Shown one piece after another: positions 1 through 5,168 of a stretch of DNA of 5,168 bases. Every line of letters starts with the position of its first letter. The first letter of the stretch is position 1. The notes below the pieces were generated by a model. It worked only from the letters and a program-made list of their open reading frames with translations, ran no database searches and was not told where the DNA came from. A program made the translations under genes and the position numbers. The stretch comes from VGEM01 sp033764265 (lineage in GTDB: Bacteria > Pseudomonadota > Alphaproteobacteria > Rhodospirillales > Rhodospirillaceae). The stretch spans positions 1 through 5,168 of the forward strand of contig JANRJB010000163.1 in assembly GCA_033764265.1 (NCBI GenBank), in the 5' to 3' direction.

Positions 1-964
1 CCCCGAGGCCGAGCAGGGCCTGAACGTGGCGCGCAACATCGTGTTTCTGGCCGGCCTGCCCAACTCGGTCGCCGCCGACACCATCAACCGCTTCTGCGGC
101 TCGTCGATGCAGGCGATCCACCAGGCCGCCGGCGCCATCAAGATGGGTGCGGGCGAGGTGTTCATCTGCGCTGGCATCGAGAGCATGAGCCGCATTCCGA
201 TGGCGGGCTTCAACCCGATGCCCAACCCCAAGCTGATCGACGCCGGCCACCCGGCCTACATCTCGATGGGCGACACCGCGGAAAACCTGGCGCAGCGTTA
301 CCAGATCACCCGCGACGCCCAGGACGCCTTCGCGGTCGAAAGCCACCGGCGCGCCGCCGCGGCGCAGGCCGCCGGCAAGTTCAAGGACGAGATCGTCGCG
401 GTCGACGGCGACGGCGGCAAGGTGGATCAGGATGGTTGCATCCGCCCCGACACCACCAAGGAGACCTTGGGCGGTTTGAAGCCCGCCTTCAACGAGAAGG
501 GCACCGTGACCGCCGGCACCTCCTCGCCGCTGACCGACGGCGCCTCGGCGGTGCTGGTGTGCTCCGAGGAGTACGCCAAGAAGAACAACCTGACGCCGCT
601 CGCCCGCGTGCTGTCGTTCGCGGTGTCGGGCTGCGAACCGGAAATCATGGGCATCGGCCCGGTCAAGGCTTCGCAAAAAGCCCTGGCCCGCGCCGGCCTG
701 AAGCTCAGCCAGATTGACATCATCGAGCTGAACGAGGCGTTCGCCGCGCAAAGCCTGGCGGTGGTGAAAGACCTGGGGGTCGACCTGACCAGGACCAACC
801 TCGACGGCGGCGCCATCGCGCTCGGCCACCCGCTGGGCGCCACCGGCGCGCGCATCACCGGCAAGGCCGCCGCGTTGTTGAAGCGCGAGAAGAAAAAGTA
901 CGCGCTCGCCACCCAGTGCATCGGCGGCGGCCAAGGCATCGCCACCGTGCTGGAAGCGATGTGA
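1..964 (+). CDS. fadA: Acetyl-CoA acyltransferase (thiolase), 5' end cut off by the window
   Basis: This thiolase carries out the last step of beta-oxidation, cleaving 3-ketoacyl-CoA with CoA to give acetyl-CoA and a shortened acyl-CoA. The frame is open from base 2, and the codons before the GTG at 26 read PEAEQGLN, a good match to thiolase sequence just before the active-site region, so the gene starts upstream of the window. About 320 residues are present and thiolases have about 390, so roughly 70 N-terminal residues are missing. Visible active-site elements are the acyl-accepting Cys in NRFCGSS (codon 95-97), the NEAFA motif (from 731), the His in GHPLGATGARI (codon 827-829) and the second catalytic Cys in CIGGGQG (codon 917-919). 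It ends in TGA 10 bases before the bifunctional beta-oxidation gene, so the two are almost certainly co-transcribed and probably work together. A biosynthetic acetoacetyl-CoA thiolase is a close alternative by sequence alone; the neighbours favour the degradative role. The symbol follows the Bacillus fadNAE naming. Confidence 0.93.
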   Translation, partial: PEAEQGLNVARNIVFLAGLPNSVAADTINRFCGSSMQAIHQAAGAIKMGAGEVFICAGIESMSRIPMAGFNPMPNPKLIDAGHPAYISMGDTAENLAQRYQITRDAQDAFAVESHRRAAAAQAAGKFKDEIVAVDGDGGKVDQDGCIRPDTTKETLGGLKPAFNEKGTVTAGTSSPLTDGASAVLVCSEEYAKKNNLTPLARVLSFAVSGCEPEIMGIGPVKASQKALARAGLKLSQIDIIELNEAFAAQSLAVVKDLGVDLTRTNLDGGAIALGHPLGATGARITGKAAALLKREKKKYALATQCIGGGQGIATVLEAM

Positions 965-967
965 GGG
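962..967 (+). promoter_or_regulatory. Ribosome binding site of the bifunctional gene, overlapping the thiolase stop
   Basis: The bases TGAGGG contain the thiolase stop codon TGA and a GAGG core that lies 8 bases before the ATG at 975. Termination on the thiolase and initiation on the next gene therefore happen at nearly the same place, which suggests coupled translation. The match to the consensus is only moderate. Confidence 0.6.
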
Positions 968-974
968 CGCCGCC

Positions 975-3311
975 ATGGCCGAGATCAAGAAAGCCGCGGT
1001 GATCGGCGCCGGCGTCATGGGCGCCGGCATCGCCGCGCACCTGACCAATGCCGGCGTGCCGGTCGTGCTGCTCGACATCGTCCCCAAGGACGCGACCAAC
1101 CGCAACGTCATCGCAGAGACGGCGATCAAGAAGCTGGAGAAGTCCGATCCGGCGGCGTTCATGAGCAAGCGCAACGCCAGGCTTATCACCCCCGGCAACA
1201 CCGAGGACCATCTCGACCTGTTGAAGGATTGCGACTGGATCGTCGAGGCGGTGATCGAGCGGCTGGATATCAAGCAGGCGCTGTACAAGCGGATCGACCA
1301 GCATCGCAAGAAGGGTTCGATCGTCTCGTCGAACACCTCGACCATTCCCCTGAAGGAACTGGTCGGCGGTTTGCCCGACGCCTTCGCCGCCGACTTCATG
1401 ATCACCCACTTCTTCAACCCGCCCAGATACATGAGGCTTTTGGAGATCGTCGCTTCGGAGAAAACGCGCAAGGACGCGGTCGAGACCATCCGCGCCTTCG
1501 GCGACGTCGGCCTGGGCAAGGGCGTGATCGTCTGCAAGGACACGCCGGGCTTCGTCGCCAACCGTATCGGTACCTATTGGATGCAGTGCGGCGTGACCGA
1601 GGCGATCAAGCTGGGCCTGACGGTGGAGGAGGCCGACGCCATCGGCGGCCGGCCGTTCGGCATTCCCAAGACTGGATTCTTCGGGCTGATGGACCTGGTC
1701 GGCATCGACCTGATGCCGCACGTGGCCAACTCGATGCAGTCGCGCCTGGCCAAGGACGACGATTATCAGCGCATTCACGGCGAGCCGCCGGTCATCACCA
1801 AGATGCTCAAGAATGGCTGGATCGGCCGCAAGGGGCCGAGCGGCTTCTATCGGCTGACCAAGAAGGACGGCGAGCGGCTGAAGGAAAGCATCGACCTGAA
1901 AACCGCAGAGTACCGCCCATCGGCGAAGGCGAGCCTGGAGAGCATGGATGCCTCGAAAAAGGGCGGCCTGAAGGCCCTGGTCGAGCACCCGGACAAAGGT
2001 GGCCAGTTTGCCTGGGCGATGGCACGCCAGGCGCTGACCTACACCGCGTCGCTAGTGCCTGAGATCGCCGACACCATCGTCGACGTCGATGAAGCCATGA
2101 AGGACGGCTACGCCTGGTCGATGGGTCCGTTCGAGATGATCGACTCGATGGGCGCGGCGTGGTTCGCCGCCAAGCTGACCGCGGCCAAGATCGCGGTGCC
2201 GCCCCTGCTCAAGCTGGCCGCCGACAAGGGCGGCTTCTACCGGGTCGAGGGCGGCAAACTGCAGTTCTTGACCACCCAGGGCGGCTACGCCGACGTGCCG
2301 CGCCCGGCGGGCGTGCTCAAGCTGTCGGACATCAAGCGCGCGGCCAAGCCTGTCCTGAAGAACCCGTCGGCCAAGGTGTGGGACATCGGCGACGGCGTGT
2401 TGTGCTTCGAGTTCACCTCGAAGATGAACGCGCTCGACCCCCTGATCATGGCGCTCTACAAGGACGCCATCAAACTCATCAAGGGCAATGCCGGCTACAA
2501 GGCGCTCGTCATCCACAACGAAGGGCCCAACTTCTCGGTCGGCGCCAACCTGGGCCTGCTTCTGTTCGCCGCCAACATCGCGGTGTGGGGCGAAATCGAA
2601 AGCCAGATCGAGGACGGCCAGAAGACCTACATGGCGCTGAAACAGGCGCCGTTCCCGGTGGTGGCCGCGCCGCTCGGCATGGCCTTGGGCGGCGGCTGCG
2701 AAATCCTGCTGCACGCCGACGCGATCCAGGCCCACGCCGAAACCTATACCGGCCTGGTCGAGGTCGGAGTCGGCGTCATTCCCGGCTGGGGCGGTTGCAA
2801 GGAGATGCTTCTGCGCCTGAAGGCCGACAAGAAGATGCCGGGCGGACCGATGCCGGCGGTGGCCAAGGCGTTCGAGTACATCGGCACCGCGCAGGTGGCG
2901 AAGTCGGCGTTCGAGGCCCGCGAGATGGGCATCCTGCGCAAGTCCGACGGTATCACCATGAATCGCGACCGGGTGCTGGCCGACGCCAAGGCCAAGGCCC
3001 TGCAGCTGGCCAAGGACTACCAGCCGCCGAAGGACCAGATCATCGCCCTGCCCGGCCCGACCGGCGTATCGGCCCTGAAACTGGCCCTGTCCACCTTCGT
3101 CAACCAGGGCAAGGCGACGCCGCATGATCAGGTGGTCTCGCTCGCGCTCGCCAAAGTGCTGACCGGCGGCAAGACCGATCACACCGAAACGGTCACCGAG
3201 AAGGACCTGTTGAAGCTGGAACGCCAGGCCTTCATGGAGCTGGCCAAGACCACCGGCACGCTCGCGCGCATGGAGCACATGCTCGCGACCGGCAAGCCGC
3301 TGAGGAACTGA
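975..3311 (+). CDS. fadN: Bifunctional 3-hydroxyacyl-CoA dehydrogenase / enoyl-CoA hydratase (FadN-type, dehydrogenase first)
   Basis: This 778-residue enzyme is predicted to perform the two middle steps of beta-oxidation: hydration of trans-2-enoyl-CoA and NAD-dependent oxidation of L-3-hydroxyacyl-CoA. Residues 5-187 are the NAD-binding dehydrogenase domain, with GAGVMGAG at 11-18, SSNTS at 118-122, the catalytic His145 in THFFNPP paired with Glu157 in LLEIV, and Asn196 in GFVANR. A 3-hydroxyacyl-CoA dehydrogenase C-terminal domain follows (about 189-290), then a second, diverged copy (about 345-405, with GYAWSMGPFEMID at 378-390). The crotonase-fold hydratase domain spans about 466-700, with oxyanion-hole segments FSVGANL (520-526) and LGMALGGG (567-574), and both expected acid residues: Glu576 in GGGCE and Glu596 in GLVEVGVGVIPGWGG. 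The domain order is the reverse of E. coli FadB and FadJ and matches Bacillus FadN (about 790 residues). The ATG at 975 is chosen because the dinucleotide-binding strand begins a few residues later. No catalytic residue appears missing. Chain-length preference cannot be read from the sequence. Confidence 0.94.
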   Translation: MAEIKKAAVIGAGVMGAGIAAHLTNAGVPVVLLDIVPKDATNRNVIAETAIKKLEKSDPAAFMSKRNARLITPGNTEDHLDLLKDCDWIVEAVIERLDIKQALYKRIDQHRKKGSIVSSNTSTIPLKELVGGLPDAFAADFMITHFFNPPRYMRLLEIVASEKTRKDAVETIRAFGDVGLGKGVIVCKDTPGFVANRIGTYWMQCGVTEAIKLGLTVEEADAIGGRPFGIPKTGFFGLMDLVGIDLMPHVANSMQSRLAKDDDYQRIHGEPPVITKMLKNGWIGRKGPSGFYRLTKKDGERLKESIDLKTAEYRPSAKASLESMDASKKGGLKALVEHPDKGGQFAWAMARQALTYTASLVPEIADTIVDVDEAMKDGYAWSMGPFEMIDSMGAAWFAAKLTAAKIAVPPLLKLAADKGGFYRVEGGKLQFLTTQGGYADVPRPAGVLKLSDIKRAAKPVLKNPSAKVWDIGDGVLCFEFTSKMNALDPLIMALYKDAIKLIKGNAGYKALVIHNEGPNFSVGANLGLLLFAANIAVWGEIESQIEDGQKTYMALKQAPFPVVAAPLGMALGGGCEILLHADAIQAHAETYTGLVEVGVGVIPGWGGCKEMLLRLKADKKMPGGPMPAVAKAFEYIGTAQVAKSAFEAREMGILRKSDGITMNRDRVLADAKAKALQLAKDYQPPKDQIIALPGPTGVSALKLALSTFVNQGKATPHDQVVSLALAKVLTGGKTDHTETVTEKDLLKLERQAFMELAKTTGTLARMEHMLATGKPLRN

Positions 3312-3325
3312 CGGTGGGCGGCGCG

Positions 3326-3706
3326 TTAACGACGAGTCTTGGCGAGCATCACGACCCGCGGCAGGCCGTGGAAATGCCGGTCGCAGGTGACGAGGTCCGC
3401 GCCGTAGGCCAACGCCGTGGCATAGACGATGGCGTCGGCGGTGGCCAGCTTGTGACGGCTGCACAATTCGGCGGCTGAAAGGGCGATCGCGGTGGTGAGA
3501 TCGGACACGACGCACATGGCGGTGAAGGCGATGACGCGGTCGGCCTCGTCCTCGCCGACTTCGCGCCCGAGCCATTTGGCAAGCTCGAGCTGCACGATGG
3601 TCGGCACCAGCCATGCGTCGCGCGCGGGCAGATATGCCGCCACGGCGGCGCCGGTCGGCGAGCCGATCAGCCATTCGACCCAGGCCGAGGTATCGATCAG
3701 GCGCAT
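3326..3706 (-). CDS. vapC: VapC-type toxin, PIN-domain ribonuclease
   Basis: This 126-residue protein has the size and fold signature of a VapC toxin, a Mg-dependent endoribonuclease; known VapCs cut tRNA or rRNA and stop translation unless bound by their antitoxin. The PIN acidic residues are all present: Asp5 in MRLIDTSAWVE, Glu41 in VQLELAKWLG, Asp91 in KLATADAIVYATAL and Asp109 in LVTCDRHF. The toxin therefore looks intact and potentially active. Its ATG overlaps the stop codon of the antitoxin by one base (TGATG), and no purine-rich ribosome site is visible in the 14 bases before it, so translation probably depends on the antitoxin gene being translated. It converges on the bifunctional beta-oxidation gene with 14 bases between the two stops. 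The target RNA cannot be predicted. The PIN family call is firm; the toxin role rests on the antitoxin partner. Confidence 0.93.
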   Translation of the reverse strand: MRLIDTSAWVEWLIGSPTGAAVAAYLPARDAWLVPTIVQLELAKWLGREVGEDEADRVIAFTAMCVVSDLTTAIALSAAELCSRHKLATADAIVYATALAYGADLVTCDRHFHGLPRVVMLAKTRR

Positions 3707-3924
3707 CAGAACCGGTCGGATCGGTCGCGATACCCGCGCGGCTTGGCCCCTTTGGCCAACCCGGCCAGCTGCTCGCGTTTCGGCACCGGCACCAGCATCA
3801 CGCCGTCGCCCTTGGGCACGAACGCGAACACCTGCCCCGCGCGCCAGTTTCGTTCGGCACGCACCGCCTTGGGAATCGAGATCTGATACTTGGCGGACAA
3901 AGTCGCCGTGTCCTTCGCGGGCAT
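3706..3924 (-). CDS. vapB: VapB-type antitoxin with AbrB/MazE-like DNA-binding domain
   Basis: This 72-residue protein carries an AbrB/MazE/SpoVT swapped-hairpin domain at about residues 5-48, seen in the pattern ATLSAKYQISIPKAVR followed by the RAGQVFAFVPKGDGVMLVPV strands. The remaining tail is basic and likely wraps around the toxin. Such antitoxins neutralise VapC and, as dimers, bind palindromes in their own promoter to repress the operon. The frame is open much further upstream, giving a 450-codon reading frame, but the extra part is antisense to the acyl-CoA dehydrogenase gene and is not protein-like. The ATG at 3924-3922 is chosen because the AbrB domain starts right after it and a GGAGA ribosome site lies 7 bases before it. 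It is the first gene of the pair, as in most vapBC operons. The name vapB reflects the partner; some databases would call this fold MazE-like or simply AbrB family. Confidence 0.9.
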   Translation of the reverse strand: MPAKDTATLSAKYQISIPKAVRAERNWRAGQVFAFVPKGDGVMLVPVPKREQLAGLAKGAKPRGYRDRSDRF

Positions 3925-3930
3925 TACGAT

Positions 3931-3935
3931 TCTCC
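3931..3935 (-). promoter_or_regulatory. Ribosome binding site that fixes the antitoxin start
   Basis: On the - strand the sequence reads GGAGA AATCGTA-like spacing to ATG: the core GGAG (3935-3932) is followed by seven bases and the ATG at 3924. This is a good Shine-Dalgarno match at normal distance. It supports the 72-residue antitoxin rather than the longer open frame. The toxin gene has no comparable site. Confidence 0.7.
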
Positions 3936-3944
3936 GATCGATCC

Positions 3945-3962
3945 GTCTTGCGTAAGACTTAC
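3945..3962. promoter_or_regulatory. Overlapping inverted repeats, candidate antitoxin operator
   Basis: Two inverted repeats overlap here. GTCTT-GCGT-AAGAC (3945-3958) has perfect 5-base arms around a four-base centre, and GTAAG-A-CTTAC (3952-3962) has perfect 5-base arms around one base. They share the AAGAC stretch and lie 21 bases before the antitoxin start codon. AbrB-fold antitoxins usually bind palindromes at this position to repress their own operon, so this is the most likely VapB or VapBC operator. That role is inferred from position and symmetry only. Confidence 0.5.
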
Positions 3963-3994
3963 CACACACTGCAGTTCGCAGAAACCCAAGGTCC

Positions 3995-4011
3995 GCGGCC
4001 ACATCGGCCGC
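3995..4011 (+). repeat. GC-only stem-loop ahead of the acyl-CoA dehydrogenase gene
   Basis: GCGGCC-ACATC-GGCCGC is a perfect 6-base inverted repeat with a five-base loop, ending 9 bases before the AGGAG ribosome site at 4021. If transcription starts upstream of it, the leader RNA would form a strong short hairpin; in DNA form it could be a regulator site. There is no T-run after it, so it is not an intrinsic terminator. In GC-rich DNA such a repeat can also arise by chance. Confidence 0.4.
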
Positions 4012-4020
4012 ACTGAAGAC

Positions 4021-4025
4021 AGGAG
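4021..4025 (+). promoter_or_regulatory. Ribosome binding site of the acyl-CoA dehydrogenase
   Basis: AGGAG lies 7 bases before the ATG at 4033. It is the strongest Shine-Dalgarno match in the window, and it supports that start codon and independent translation of this gene. Confidence 0.8.
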
Positions 4026-4032
4026 ACCTGCC

Positions 4033-5168
4033 ATGGCCACCTACGCACCGCCCCTGCGCGACATGAAATTCTGCTTCCGCGAGCTGTTCGATGGCGACGG
4101 GCTGCAGCACCTGAAAGGCTACGGCGATTTCACGCCTGACGTGGTCGACGCCGTGCTGGAAGAGGCCGGCAAGCTGGCCGCCGAAGTGTTGTTCCCGCTC
4201 AACCTGTCGGGCGACGGCGAAGGCTGCGTGCTGGAAAACGGCGTGGTGCGCACGCCCAAGGGCTTCAAGGAGGCCTACCAGAAGTTCGCCGAGGGCGGCT
4301 GGTGCGGCATCGCTGCCGACCCCGAGTTCGGCGGCCAGGGCCTGCCCAAATCGGTCAACATGCTGATCGAGGAGATGATCTGCTCGTCCAATATGGCGTT
4401 CGGCATGTACCCCGGCCTGACTCACGGCGCCTACAACGCGCTCGAGCTGTACGGCACCGAAGAGCAGAAGGCGCTTTACCTGCCGAAGTTCGTCGATGGT
4501 TCGTGGTCGGGCACCATGTGCCTGACCGAGCCCCACTGCGGCACCGATCTGGGCCTGATCCGCACCAAGGCCGACCCCCAGGCCGACGGCAGCGTGAAAG
4601 TCACCGGCACGAAGATTTTCATCTCGGCCGGCGAGCACGACCTGACGCAGAACATCGTGCACCTGGTGCTGGCCAAGCTGCCCGACGCGCCGCCGGGCGT
4701 GAAGGGCATCAGCCTGTTCATCGTGCCCAAGTTCATCCCCAAGCCCGACGGTTCGCTCGGCCAGCGCAATTCGCTGGCGGTCGGCTCGCTCGAGCACAAG
4801 ATGGGCATCAAGGCCAATGCCACCTGCGTGATGAACTTCGATAATGCCACCGGCTGGCTGGTGGGCGAGAAGCACAAGGGCATGCGCGCCATGTTCGCGA
4901 TGATGAACACCGCGCGCCTCGGCGTCGGCGTGCAGGGCCTGGGCCTGGCCGAAGTCGCCTACCAGAGCGGTCTGGCCTATGCCAAAGACCGCCTGCAGGG
5001 CCGCGCCCTGAAGGGTGCGGCGTATCCGGACAAGCCGGCCGACCCGATCATCGTTCATCCCGACGTACGCAAGAACCTGCTGACCGCCAAGGCCCTGGCC
5101 GAGGGTGTGCGCGCGCTGGTGATGTGGGTGGCCCTCGCGCTCGACCGCGCCGCCAAGGCGCCGACCGC
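4033..5168 (+). CDS. Acyl-CoA dehydrogenase of the large DmdC-like class, 3' end cut off by the window
   Basis: The reading frame is open from ATG 4033 to the window edge (378 codons and two bases), with no stop. The product is an FAD-dependent acyl-CoA dehydrogenase, the first enzyme of beta-oxidation, forming trans-2-enoyl-CoA. The short N-terminal extension MATYAPPLRDMKFCFRELFD is typical of the class of about 600 residues that includes 3-methylmercaptopropionyl-CoA dehydrogenase (DmdC) and many general fatty acyl-CoA dehydrogenases. The N-terminal helical domain covers about 35-158 (ADPEFGGQGLP at 95-105). The middle beta domain, about 160-272, carries the flavin-binding signature CLTEPHCGTDLG (163-174) and TKIFISAGEHDL (193-204). 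The C-terminal helical domain starts near 282 with MNTARLGVGVQGLGLAEVAY (291-310). About 220 residues, probably including the catalytic base, lie beyond the window. With the thiolase and bifunctional enzyme nearby it completes the pathway. Substrate cannot be assigned: plain fatty acyl-CoA is the simplest reading, a sulfur substrate is possible. Confidence 0.92.
   Translation, partial: MATYAPPLRDMKFCFRELFDGDGLQHLKGYGDFTPDVVDAVLEEAGKLAAEVLFPLNLSGDGEGCVLENGVVRTPKGFKEAYQKFAEGGWCGIAADPEFGGQGLPKSVNMLIEEMICSSNMAFGMYPGLTHGAYNALELYGTEEQKALYLPKFVDGSWSGTMCLTEPHCGTDLGLIRTKADPQADGSVKVTGTKIFISAGEHDLTQNIVHLVLAKLPDAPPGVKGISLFIVPKFIPKPDGSLGQRNSLAVGSLEHKMGIKANATCVMNFDNATGWLVGEKHKGMRAMFAMMNTARLGVGVQGLGLAEVAYQSGLAYAKDRLQGRALKGAAYPDKPADPIIVHPDVRKNLLTAKALAEGVRALVMWVALALDRAAKAPT

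Larger units (their letters stand above)
3925..4032. promoter_or_regulatory. Divergent intergenic control region between the antitoxin and acyl-CoA dehydrogenase genes
   Basis: These 108 bases separate two divergent genes and must contain the start of transcription of the toxin-antitoxin pair. They very probably also hold that of the dehydrogenase, because no + strand gene can read into it without crossing the oppositely oriented TA genes. The part from about 3925 to 3990 is visibly less GC-rich than the flanking coding DNA, as expected for a promoter region. I could not find a convincing pair of -35 and -10 hexamers on either strand. The best partial hits, TTGGGT on the - strand (about 3991-3986) and TTGCGT on the + strand (3948-3953), lack good -10 partners. 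Location is well supported; exact promoters are not. Confidence 0.6.

Noticed and set aside
26..28. GTG at 26 as the true start of the thiolase
   Set aside because: The frame is open to the window edge, the upstream codons also match thiolase sequence, and starting here would remove the N-terminal domain strands and put the active-site Cys at residue 24.
855..1988. Long - strand open frame across the thiolase end and the dehydrogenase domain
   Set aside because: It is antisense to conserved catalytic motifs of both + strand genes, has no ribosome site that stands out and no recognisable domain.
3312..3325. Intrinsic terminator between the convergent genes
   Set aside because: The 14 bases have no stem with matching arms and no T-run on either strand.
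2052..3674. Long - strand open frame across the bifunctional gene and the toxin
   Set aside because: Its composition (rich in R, G, A, H, no recognisable motif) is typical of the opposite strand of a GC-rich gene, and it overlaps two genes with strong motif support.
3936..3943. GATCGATC palindrome next to the antitoxin ribosome site
   Set aside because: It is a short self-complementary tandem of GATC, common by chance; nothing else supports a regulatory role.
3968..3975. ACTGCAGT, an 8-base perfect palindrome in the intergenic region
   Set aside because: It is short, isolated and expected by chance at this level. The overlapping repeats at 3945-3962 are better placed as an operator.
3492..4016. 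+ strand open frame opposite the toxin-antitoxin genes
   Set aside because: It is a shadow of vapC and vapB: low-complexity, Arg/Ser/Pro-rich, and without a family match or a ribosome site.
3706..5058. A 450-codon - strand gene ending in the antitoxin
   Set aside because: Only the last 72 codons resemble a known protein. The rest lies antisense to the acyl-CoA dehydrogenase, whose + strand frame has clear family motifs. A good ribosome site marks the internal ATG at 3924.

Overview
The window is GC-rich (about two thirds G+C by eye), densely coding DNA of bacterial type. The enzymes look like those of a high-GC Proteobacterium, probably an alphaproteobacterium. That placement is an impression from protein style, not a demonstrated fact. 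No RNA gene, CRISPR array, insertion sequence or phage gene is visible.

Layout: positions 1-964 hold the 3' part of a thiolase gene on the + strand. After a 10-base gap comes a complete bifunctional beta-oxidation gene (975-3311, +) with the dehydrogenase half first and the hydratase half second, as in Bacillus FadN and opposite to E. coli FadB. Facing it, only 14 bases away, is a two-gene toxin-antitoxin module on the - strand: a PIN-domain VapC toxin (3326-3706) preceded in its operon by an AbrB/MazE-fold antitoxin (3706-3924). A 108-base divergent intergenic region (3925-4032) follows. It is less GC-rich than its surroundings in its first two thirds and carries overlapping inverted repeats close to the antitoxin start, plus a GC-rich stem-loop close to the next gene. 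From 4033 to the right edge runs a + strand acyl-CoA dehydrogenase of the large, about 600-residue class that includes DmdC. It is cut off by the window end.

Together, the three + strand enzymes supply all four steps of a fatty acyl-CoA beta-oxidation turn: dehydrogenation (4033-), hydration and 3-hydroxyacyl oxidation (975-3311), and thiolysis (1-964). This gene content matches the fadN-fadA-fadE set of Bacillus. The toxin-antitoxin pair sits between the bifunctional enzyme and the dehydrogenase in opposite orientation, so the dehydrogenase cannot simply be read through as the third gene of a tight operon and probably has its own promoter next to the antitoxin's. The enzymes themselves are ordinary. 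The point most worth following up is the TA insertion and the shared divergent control region, which could couple an autoregulated antitoxin to a fatty-acid catabolic gene.
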